From NCBI GenBank assembly GCA_033782935.1, contig JAWQEG010000710.1, positions 5,270,001 to 5,334,000 of the forward strand: 64,000 bases of DNA, written 5' to 3'. Source of the DNA: Petrolisthes cinctipes. Taxonomy: Eukaryota > Arthropoda > Malacostraca > Decapoda > Porcellanidae. How positions within the stretch are numbered: the first letter of the stretch is position 1; the number at the start of each line of letters is the position of its first letter. Both the position numbers and the translations under genes were made by a program. Under the pieces are notes generated by a model. The model saw nothing but the letters and a program-made list of their open reading frames with translations, was not told the DNA's origin and ran no database searches. Shown piece after piece: positions 50,981 through 62,185 of this stretch.

Positions 50981-53631
50981 GTGTTAGAGTATTTTCAAAA
51001 TACATGCTCAAAACATACTGAAAATCGATATTTTAGATGCCCAAAGTCAATATGTGCATGTATCTTCTGTACCCGTTTATATCTCAAATTCAGGGTCAAA
51101 ACACCCGAAAATTCAATATTTTGGGGTCCCAGAAGAAATCTGTACATGCCTACTCAGTGCTAGAATATTTTCAAAATATAGGCTAAAAACATGCTAAAAA
51201 TCGATCTTTTAGGTGCCAAAAAGTCGATATCTCAAATTCAGTCCCAAAACACCCGAAAATTCGATATTAAGGGGTACCAGAAGCGATCTGTACATGCCTA
51301 CTCCGTGTTAGAGTATTTTCAAAATACATTCTCAAAACATACTGAAAATCGATATTTTAGATGCCCAAAGTCAATATGTGCATGTATCTTCTGTACCCGT
51401 TTATATCTCAAATTCAGGCTCAAAACACCCGAAAATTCAATATTTTGGGGTCCCACAAGCAATCTGTACATGCCTACACAGTGCTAGAATATTTTCAAAA
51501 AATAGGCTAAAAACATGCTAAAAATCGACATTTTAGGTGCCAAAAAATCGATATCTCAAATTCAGTCCCAAAACACCCGAAAATTCGATATTTAGAGGTC
51601 CCAGAAGGTATCTGTACATGCTTACTCCGTGTTAGAGTATTTTCAAAATACAGGGCAAAAACATACTGAAAATCGATCTTTTAAGTGCCCAAAAGTCGAT
51701 ATGTGCATGCATCTTCTGTACCCGTTTATATCTCAAATTCTGGCCCTAAACACCCGAAAATTCGATATTTTGGGGTCCCAGAAGCGATCTGTACATGCCT
51801 ACTCCGTGTTAGAGTATTTTCAAAATTCAGGCCCAAAACATGCTGAAAATCGATATTTTTGGTGCCCAAAGTCAATATGTGTATGTATCTTCTGTACCCG
51901 TTTATATCTCAAATTCAGGCTCAAAACACCCGAAAATTCAATATTTTGGGGTCCCATAAGCAATCTGTACATGCCTACTCAGTGCTAGAATATTTTCAAA
52001 ATATAGGCTAAAAACATGCTGAAAATCGATCTTTTAGGTGCCAAAAAGTCGATATCTCAAATCCAGTCCCAAAACACCCGAAAACTCGATATTTAGGGGT
52101 CCCAGAAGCGATCTGTACATGCCTACTCCGTGTTAGAGTATTTTCAAAATACATGCTCAAAACATACTGAAAATCGATCTTTTAGGTGCACAAAAGTCGA
52201 TATGTGCATGCATCTTCAGTACCCGTTTATATCTCAAATTCAGGCTCAAAACACCCGAAAATTCAATATTTTGGGGTCCCAGAAGCAATCTGTACATGCC
52301 TACTCAGTGTTAGAGTATTTTCAAAATACAGGCCCAAAACATGCTGAAAATCGATATTTTAGATGCCCAAAGTCAATATGTGCATGTATCTTCTGTACCC
52401 GTTTATATCTCAAATTCAGGCTCAAAACACCCGAAAATTCAATATTTTGGGGTCCCAGAAGCAATCTGTACATGCCTACACAGTGCTAGAATATTTTCAA
52501 AATATAGGCTAAAAACATGCTAAAAATCGACATTTTAGGTGCCAAAAAATCGATATCTCAAATTCAGTCCCAAAACACCCGAAAATTCGATATTTAGAGG
52601 TCCCAGAAGGTATCTGTACATGCCTACTCCGTGTTAGAGTATTTTCAAAATACAGGCCAAAAACATACTGAAAATCGATCTTTTAGGTGCCCAAAAGTCG
52701 ATATGTGCATGCATCTTCTGTACCCGTTTATATCTCAAATTCTGGCCCTAAACACCCGAAAATTCGATATTTTGGGGTCCCAGAAGCGATCTGTACATGC
52801 CTACTCCGTGTTAGAGTATTTTCAAAATTCAGGCTCAAAACATGCTGAAAATCGATATTTTTGGTGCCCAAAGTCAATATGTGCATGTATCTTCTGTACC
52901 CGTTTATATCTCAAATTCAGGCTCAAAACACCCGAAAATTCAATATTTTGGGGTCCCAGAAGCAATCTGTACATGCCTACACAGTGCTAGAATATTTTCA
53001 AAAAATAGGCTAAAAACATGCTAAAAATCGATCTTTTAGGAGCCAAAAAATCGATATCTCAAATTCAGTCCCAAAACACCCGAAAATTCGATATTGAGGG
53101 GTCCCAGAAGCGATCTGTACATGCCTACTCCGTGTTAGAGTATTTTCAAAATACATTCTCAAAACATACTGAAAATCGATATTTTAGATGCCCAAAGTCA
53201 ATATTTGCATGTATCTTCTGTACCCGTTTATATCTCAAATTCTGGCCCTAAACACCCGAAAATTCGATATTTTGGGGTCCCAGAAGCGATCTGTACATGC
53301 CTACTCCGTGTTAGAGTATTCTCAAAATTCAGGCTCAAAACATGCTGAAAATCGATATTTTTGGTGCCCAAAGTCAATATGTGCATGTATCTTCTGTATC
53401 CGTTTATATCTCAAATTCAGGCTCAAAACACCCGAAAATTCAATATTTTGGGGTCCCAGAAGCAATCTGTACATGCCTACTCAGTGCTAGAATATTTTCA
53501 AAATATAGGCTAAAAACATGCTAAAAATCGATCTTTTAGGTGCCAAAAAGTCGATATCTCAAATTCAGTCCCAAAACACCCGAAAATTCGATATTTAGGG
53601 GTCCCAGAAGCGATCTGTACATGCCTACTCC
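50981..53631 (+). repeat. 2651-bp unit, copy 1
   Basis: Order: H-C1-H-C2-A1-B1-C1-A2-B2-C2-A1-B1-(C1/C2)-(H/A1)-B1-C1. Markers shared with copy 2 include TTCAGGGTCAAAAC, GGGGTACCAG, CATTCTCAAAAC, CAGGGCAAAAAC, GTGTATGTATC and CCCATAAGC. The stretch 52631-53131 also resembles 49340-49840 at +3291. Confidence 0.9.
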
Positions 53632-56600
53632 GTGTTAGAGTATTTTCAAAATACATGCTCAAAACATACTGAAAATCGATATTTTAGATGCCCAAAGTCA
53701 ATATGTGCATGTATCTTCTGTACCCGTTTATATCTCAAATTCAGGGTCAAAACACCCGAAAATTCAATATTTTGGGGTCCCAGAAGCAATCTGTACATGC
53801 CTACTCAGTGCTAGAATATTTTCAAAATATAGGCTAAAAACATGCTAAAAATCGATCTTTTAGGTGCCAAAAAGTCGATATCTCAAATTCAGTCCCAAAA
53901 CACCCGAAAATTCGATATTAAGGGGTACCAGAAGCGATCTGTACATGCCTACTCCGTGTTAGAGTATTTTCAAAATACATTCTCAAAACATACTGAAAAT
54001 CGATATTTTAGATGCCCAAAGTCAATATGTGCATGTATCTTCTGTACCCGTTTATATCTCAAATTCAGGCTCAAAACACCCGAAAATTCAATATTTTGGG
54101 GTCCCACAAGCAATCTGTACATGCCTACACAGTGCTAGAATATTTTCAAAATATAGGCTAAAAACATGCTAAAAATCGACATTTTAGGTGCCAAAAAATC
54201 GATATCTCAAATTCAGTCCCAAAACACCCGAAAATTCGATATTTAGAGGTCCCAGAAGGTATCTGTACATGCTTACTCCGTGTTAGAGTATTTTTAAAAT
54301 ACAGGGCAAAAACATACTGAAAATCGATCTTTTAGGTGCCCAAAAGTCGATATGTGCATGCATCTTCTGTACCCGTTTATATCTCAAATTCTGGCCCTAA
54401 ACACCCGAAAATTCGATATTTTGGGGTCCCAGAAGCGATCTGTACATGCCTACTCCGTGTTAGAGTATTTTCAAAATTCAGGCCCAAAACATGCTGAAAA
54501 TCGATATTTTTGGTGCCCAAAGTCAATATGTGTATGTATCTTCTGTACCCGTTTATATCTCAAATTCAGGCTCAAAACACCCGAAAATTCAATATTTTGG
54601 GGTCCCATAAGCAATCTGTACATGCCTACTCAGTGCTAGAATATTTTCAAAATATAGGCTAAAAACATGCTGAAAATCGATCTTTTAGGTGCCAAAAAGT
54701 CGATATCTCAAATTCAGTCCCAAAACACCCGAAAATTCGATATTTAGGGGTCCCAGAAGCGATCTGTACATGCCTACTCCGTGTTAGAGTATTTTCAAAA
54801 TACATTCTCAAAACATACTGAAAATCGATCTTTTAGGTGCACAAAAGTCGATATGTGCATGCATCTTCAGTACCCGTTTATATCTCAAATTCAGGCTCAA
54901 AACACCCGAAAATTCAATATTTTGGGGTCCCAGAAGCAATCTGTACATGCCTACTCAGTGTTAGAGTATTTTCAAAATACAGGCCCAAAACATGCTGAAA
55001 ATCGATATTTTAGATGCCCAAAGTCAATATGTGCATGTATCTTCTGTACCCGTTTATATCTCAAATTCAGGCTCAAAACACCCGAAAATTCAATATTTTG
55101 GGGTCCCAGAAGCAATCTGTACATGCCTACACAGTGCTAGAATATTTTCAAAATATAGGCTAAAAACATGCTAAAAATCGACATTTTAGGTGCCAAAAAA
55201 TCGATATCTCAAATTCAGTCCCAAAACACCCGAAAATTCGATATTTAGAGGTCCCAGAAGGTATCTGTACATGCCTACTCCGTGTTAGAGTATTTTCAAA
55301 ATACAGGCCAAAAACATACTGAAAATCGATCTTTTAGGTGCCCAAAAGTCGATATGTGCATGCATCTTCTGTACCCGTTTATATCTCAAATTCTGGCCCT
55401 AAACACCCGAAAATTCGATATTTTGGGGTCCCAGAAGCGATCTGTACATGCCTACTCCGTGTTAGAGTATTTTCAAAATTCAGGCCCAAAACATGCTGAA
55501 AATCGATATTTTTGGTGCCCAAAGTCAATATGTGTATGTATCTTCTGTACCCGTTTATATCTCAAATTCAGGCTCAAAACACCCGAAAATTCAATATTTT
55601 GGGGTCCCATAAGCAATCTGTACATGCCTACTCAGTTCTAGAATATTTTCAAAATATAGGCTAAAAACATGCTGAAAATCGATCTTTTAGTTGCCAAAAA
55701 GTCGATATCTCAAATTCAGTCCCAAAACACCCGAAAATTCGATATTTAGGGGTCCCAGAAGCGATCTGTACATGCCTACTCCGTGTTAGAGTATTTTCAA
55801 AATACATGCTCAAAACATACTGAAAATCGATCTTTTAGGTGCACAAAAGTCGATATGTGCATGCATCTTCAGTACCCGTTTATATCTCAAATTCAGGCTC
55901 AAAACACCCGAAAATTCAATATTTTGGGGTCCCAGAAGCAATCTGTACATGCCTACTCAGTGTTAGAGTATTTTCAAAATACAGGCCCAAAACATGCTGA
56001 AAATCGATATTTTAGATGCCCAAAGTCAATATGTGCATGTATCTTCTGTACCCGTTTATATCTCAAATTCAGGCTCAAAACACCCGAAAATTCAATATTT
56101 TGGGGTCCCAGAAGCAATCTGTACATGCCTACACAGTGCTAGAATATTTTCAAAATATAGGCTAAAAACATGCTAAAAATCGACATTTTAGGTGCCAAAA
56201 AATCGATATCTCAAATTCAGTCCCAAAACACCCGAAAATTCGATATTTAGAGGTCCCAGAAGGTATCTGTACATGCCTACTCCGTGTTAGAGTATTTTCA
56301 AAATACAGGCCAAAAACATACTGAAAATCGATCTTTTAGGTGCCCAAAAGTCGATATGTGCATGCATCTTCTGTACCCGTTTATATCTCAAATTCTGGCC
56401 CTAAACACCCGAAAATTCGATATTTTGGGGTCCCAGAAGCGATCTGTACATGCCTACTCCGTGTTAGAGTATTTTCAAAATTCAGGCTCAAAACATGCTG
56501 AAAATCGATATTTTTGGTGCCCAAAGTCAATATGTGCATGTATCTTCTGTACCCGTTTATATCTCAAATTCAGGCTCAAAACACCCGAAAATTCAATATT

Positions 56601-57098
56601 TTGGGGTCCCAGAAGCAATCTGTACATGCCTACACAGTGCTAGAATATTTTCAAAAAATAGGCTAAAAACATGCTAAAAATCGATCTTTTAGGTGCCAAA
56701 AAATCGATATCTCAAATTCAGTCCCAAAACACCCGAAAATTCGATATTAAGGGGTCCCAGAAGCGATCTGTACATGCCTACTCCGTGTTAGAGTATTTTC
56801 AAAATACATTCTCAAAACATACTGAAAATCGATATTTTAGATGCCCAAAGTCAATATTTGCATGTATCTTCTGTACCCGTTTATATCTCAAATTCAGGCT
56901 CAAAACACCCGAAAATTCAATATTTTGGGGTCCCAGAAGCAATCTGTACAGTGCTAGAATATTTTCAAAATATAGGCTAAAAACATGTAAAAAATCGATC
57001 TTTTAGGTGCCAAAAAGTCGATATCTCAAATTCAGTCCCAAAACACCCGAAAATTCGATATTTAGGGGTCCCAGAAGCGATCTGTACATGCCTACTCC
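53632..57098 (+). repeat. 2651-bp unit, copy 2 enlarged by a 1002-bp hexamer
   Basis: Follows copy 1 at +2651 until 55281, then contains an extra A1-B1-C1-A2-B2-C2 (55282-56283) before resuming at +3653 (A1 at 56284). The hexamer 54280-55281 is adjacent to and nearly the same as 55282-56283, including GTGTATGTATC and CCCATAAGC, so a canonical 1002-bp HOR was duplicated in tandem very recently. The C1 at 55635 starts GTTCTAGAA and has TTTTAGTTGCC. Confidence 0.9.
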
Positions 57099-58738
57099 GT
57101 GTTAGAGTATTTTCAAAATACATGCTCAAAACATACTGAAAATCGATCTTGTAGGTGCACAAAAGTCGATATGTGCATGCATCTTCAGTACCCGTTTATA
57201 TCTCAAATTCAGGCTCAAAACACCCGAAAATTCAATATTTTGGGGTCCCAGAAGCAATCTGTACATGCCTACTCAGTGTTAGAGTATTTTCAAAATACAG
57301 GCCCAAAACATGCTGAAAATCGATATTTTAGATGCCCAAAGTCAATATGTGCATGTATCTTCTGTACCCGTTTATATCTCAAATTCAGGCTCAAAACACC
57401 CGAAAATTCAATATTTTTGGGTCCCAGAAGCAATCTGTACCTGCCTACACAGTGCTAGAATATTTTCAAAATATAGGCTAAAAACATGCTAAAAATCGAC
57501 ATTTTAGGTGACAAAAAATCGATATCTCAAATTCAGTCCCAAAACACCCGAAAATTCGATATTTAGAGGTCCCAGAAGGTATCTGTACATGCCTACTCCG
57601 TGTTAGAGTATTTTCAAAATACAGGCCAAAGACATACTGAAAATCGATCTTTTAGGTGCCCAAAAGTCGATATGTCCATGCATCTTCTGTACCCGTTTAT
57701 ACCTCAAATTCTGGCCCTAAACACCCGAAAATTCGATATTTTGGGGTCCCAGAAGCGATCTGTACATGCCTACTCCGTGTTAGAGTATTTTCAAAATTCA
57801 GGCCCAAAACATGCTGAAAATCGATATTTTTGGTGCCCAAAGTCAATATGTGCATGTATCTTCTATACCCGTTTATATCTCAAATTCAGGCTCAAAACAC
57901 CCGAAAATTCAATATTTTGGGGTCCCAGAAGCAATCTGTACATGCCTACTCAGTGCTAGAATATTTTCAAAATATAGGCTAAAAACATGCTAAAAATCGA
58001 TCTTTTAGGTGCCAAAAAGTCGATATCTCAAATTCAGTTCCAAAACACCCGAAAATTCGATATTTAGGGGTCCCAGAAGCGATCTGTACATGCCTACTCC
58101 GTGTTAGAGTATTTTCAAAATACATGATCAAAACATACTGAAAATCGATATTTTAGATGCCCAAAGTCAATATGTGCATGTATCTTCTGTACCCGTTTAT
58201 ATCTCAAATTCAGGCTCAAAACACCCGAAAATTCAATATTTTGGGGTCCCAGAAGCAATCTGTACATGCCTACTCAGTGCTAGAATATTTTCAAAATATA
58301 GGCTAAAAACATGCTAAAAATCGATCTTTTAGGTGCCGAAAAGTCGATATCTCAAATTCAGTCCCAAAACACCCGAAAATTCGATATTAAGGGGTCCCAG
58401 AAGCGATCTGTACATGCCTACTCCGTGTTAGAGTATTTTCAAAATACATGCTCAAAACATACTGAAAATCGATATTTTAGATGCCCAAAGTCAATATTTG
58501 CATGTATCTTCTGTACCCGTTTATATCTCAAATTCAGGCTCAAAACACCCGAAAATTCAATATTTTGGGGTCCCAGAAGCAATCTGTACAGTGCTAGAAT
58601 ATTTTCAAAATATAGGCTAAAAACATGCTAAAAATCGATCTTTTAGGTGCCAAAAAGTCGATATCTCAAATTCAGTCCCAAAACACCCGAAAATTCGATA
58701 TTTAGGAGTCCCAGAAGCGATCTGTACATGCCTACTCC
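57099..58738 (+). repeat. 1640-bp duplication, copy 1
   Basis: Order: A2-B2-C2-A1-B1-C1-H-C1-Hd-C1. Markers shared with copy 2 are GTACCTGCC in B2, GGTGACAAAAAATCG in C2, GCCAAAGACATAC, TATGTCCATGC and TATACCTCAAATTC in A1, and CTTCTATACCC in B1. Confidence 0.9.
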
Positions 58739-60054
58739 GTGTTAGAGTATTTTCAAAATACATGCTCAAAACATACTGAAAATCGATCTTTTAGGTGCAC
58801 AAAAGTCGATATGTGCATGCATCTTCTGTACCCGTTTATATCTCAAATTCAGGCTCAAAACACCCGAAAATTCAATATTTTGGGGTCCCAGAAGCAATCT
58901 GTACATGCCTACTCAGTGTTAGAGTATTTTCAAAATACAGGCCCAAAACATGCTGAAAATCGATATTTTAGATGCCCAAAGTCAATATGTGCATGTATCT
59001 TCTGTACCCGTTTATATCTCAAATTCAGGCTCAAAACACCCGAAAATTCAATATTTTTGGGTCCCAGAAGCAATCTGTACCTGCCTACACAGTGCTAGAA
59101 TATTTTCAAAATATAGGCTAAAAACATGCTAAAAATCGACATTTTAGGTGACAAAAAATCGATATCTCAAATTCAGTCCCAAAACACCCGAAAATTCGAT
59201 ATTTAGAGGTCCCAGAAGGTATCTGTACATGCCTACTCCGTGTTAGAGTATTTTCAAAATACAGGCCAAAGACATACTGAAAATCGATCTTTTAGGTGCC
59301 CAAAAGTCGATATGTCCATGCATCTTCTGTACCCGTTTATACCTCAAATTCTGGCCCTAAACACCCGAAAATTCGATATTTTGGGGTCCCAGAAGCGATC
59401 TGTACATGCCTACTCCGTGTTAGAGTATTTTCAAAATTCAGGCCCAAAACATGCTGAAAATCGATATTTTTGGTGCCCAAAGTCAATATGTGCATGTATC
59501 TTCTATACCCGTTTATATCTCAAATTCAGGCTCAAAACACCCGAAAATTCAATATTTTGGGGTCCCAGAAGCAATCTGTACATGCCTACTCAGTGCTAGA
59601 ATATTTTCAAAATATAGGCTAAAAACATGCTAAAAATCGATCTTTTAGGTGCCGAAAAGTCGATATCTCAAATTCAGTCCCAAAACACCCGAAAATTCGA
59701 TATTAAGGGGTCCCAGAAGCGATCTGTACATGCCTACTCCGTGTTAGAGTATTTTCAAAATACATGCTCAAAACATACTGAAAATCGATATTTTAGATGC
59801 CCAAAGTCAATATTTGCATGTATCTTCTGTACCCGTTTATATCTCAAATTCAGGCTCAAAACACCCGAAAATTCAATATTTTGGGGTCCCAGAAGCAATC
59901 TGTACAGTGCTAGAATATTTTCAAAATATAGGCTAAAAACATGCTAAAAATCGATCTTTTAGGTGCCAAAAAGTCGATATCTCAAATTCAGTCCCAAAAC
60001 ACCCGAAAATTCGATATTTAGGAGTCCCAGAAGCGATCTGTACATGCCTACTCC
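58739..60054 (+). repeat. 1640-bp duplication, copy 2 shortened to 1316 bp
   Basis: Order: A2-B2-C2-A1-B1-C1-Hd-C1. It matches copy 1 at +1640 up to the B1/C1 boundary, then at +1316: one 324-bp H-C dimer is missing. The A2 here has CTTCTGTACC instead of the CTTCAGTACC of copy 1, so this monomer was partly converted. Confidence 0.9.
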
Positions 60055-62185
60055 GTGTTAGAGTATTTTCAAAATACATGCTCAAAACATACTGAAAATC
60101 GATCTTTTAGGTGCACAAAAGTCGATATGTGCATGCATCTTCTGTACCCGTTTATATCTCAAATTCTGGCCCTAAACACCCGAAAATTCGATATTTTGGG
60201 GTCCCAGAAGCGATCTGTACATGCCTACTCCGTGTTAGAGTATTTTCAAAATTCAGGCCCAAAACATGCTGAAAATCGATATTTTTGGTGCCCAAAGTCA
60301 ATATGTGCATGTATCTTCTGTACCCGTTTATATCTCAAATTCAGGCTCAAAACACCCGAAAATTCAATATTTTGGGGTCCCAGAAGCAATCTGTACATGC
60401 CTACGTAGTGCTAGAATATTTTCAAAATATAGGCTAAAAACATGCTAAAAATCGATCTTTTAGGTGCCAAAAAGTCGATATCTCAAATTCAGTCCCAAAA
60501 CACCCGAAAATTCGATATTTAGGGGTCCCAGAAGCGATCTGTACATGCCTACTCCGTGTTAGAGTATTTTCAAAATACATGCTCAAAACATAGTGAAAAT
60601 CGATATTTTAGATGCCCAAAGTCAATATGTGCATGTATCTTCTGTACCCGTTTATATCTCAAATTCTGGCTCAAAACACCCGAAAATTCAATATTTTGGG
60701 GTCCCAGAAGCAATCTGTACATGCCTACTCAGTGCTAGAATATTTTCAAAATATAGGCTAAAAACATGCTAAAAATCGATCTTTTAGGTGCCCAAAAGTC
60801 GATATCTCAAATTCAGTCCCAAAACACCCGAAAATTCGATATTAAGGGGTCCCAGAAGCGATCTGTACATGCCTACTCCGTGTTAGAGTATTTTCAAAAT
60901 ACATGCTCAAAACATACTGAAAATCGATATTTTAGATGCCCAAAGTCAATATTTGCATGTATCTTCTGTACCCGTTTATATCTCAAATTCAGGCTCAAAA
61001 CACCCAAAAATTCAATATTTTGGGGTCCCAGAAGCAATCTGTACAGTGCTAAAATATTTTCAAAATATAGGCTGAAAACATGCTAAAAATCGATCTTTTA
61101 GGTGCTAAAAAGTCGATATCTCAAATTCAGTCCCAAAACACCCGAAAATTCGATATTTAGGAGTCCCAGAAGCGATCTGTACATGCCTACTCCGTGTTAG
61201 AGTATTTTCAAAATACATGCTCAAAACATACTGAAAATCGATCTTTTAGGTGCTCAAAAGTCGATATGTGCATGTATCTTCAGTACCCGTTTATATCTCA
61301 AATTCAGGCTTAAAACACACGAAAATTCAATATTTTGGGGTCCCAGAAGCAATCTGTACATACTTACTCAGTGTTAGAGTATTTTCAAAATACAGGCCCA
61401 AAACATGCTGAAAATCGATATTTTAGATGCCCAAAGTCAATATGTGCATGTATCTTCTGTACCCGTTTATATCTCAAATTCAGGCTCAAAACACCCGAAA
61501 ATTCAATATTTTGGGGTCCCAGAAGCAATCTGTACATGCCTACACAGTGCTAGAATATTTTCAAAAAATAGGCTAAAAACATGCTAAAAATCGACATTTT
61601 AGGTGCCAAAAAATCGATATCTCAAATTCAGTCCCAAAACACCCGAAAATTCGATATTTAGAGGTCCCAGAAGGTATCTGTACATGCCTACTCCGTTTTA
61701 GAGTATTTTCAAAATACAGGCCAAAAACATTCTGAAAATCGATCTCTTAGGTGCCCAAAAGTCGATATGTGCATGCATCTTCTGTACCCGTTTATATCTC
61801 AAATTCTGGATCTAAACACCCGAAAATTCGATATTTTGGGGTCCCAGAAGCGATCTGTACATGCCTACTCCGTGTTAGAGTATTTTCAAAATTCAGGCCC
61901 AAAACATGCTGAAAATCGATATTTTTGGTGCCCAAAGTCAATATGTGTATGTATCTTCTGTACCCGTTTATATCTCAAATTCAGGCTCAAAACACCCGAA
62001 AATTCAATATTTTGGGGTCCCAGAAGCAATCTGTACAGTGCTAGAATATTTTCAAAATATAGGCTAAAAACATGCTAAAAATCGATCTTTTAGGTGCCAA
62101 AAAGTCGATATCTCAAATTCAGTCCCAAAACACCCGAAAATTCGATATTTAGGAGTCCCAGAAGCGATCTGTACATGCCTACTCC
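60055..62185 (+). repeat. 2131-bp tandem duplication, copy 1
   Basis: Order: (A2/A1)-B1-C1-H-C1-Hd-C1-A2-B2-C2-A1-B1d-C1, lengths summing to 2131. Its C1 at 59593 through B1d resembles 45744-48190 at +13849 with roughly ten visible differences. The B1d-C1 joint at 62038 returns the phase to the start of the unit. Confidence 0.92.
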
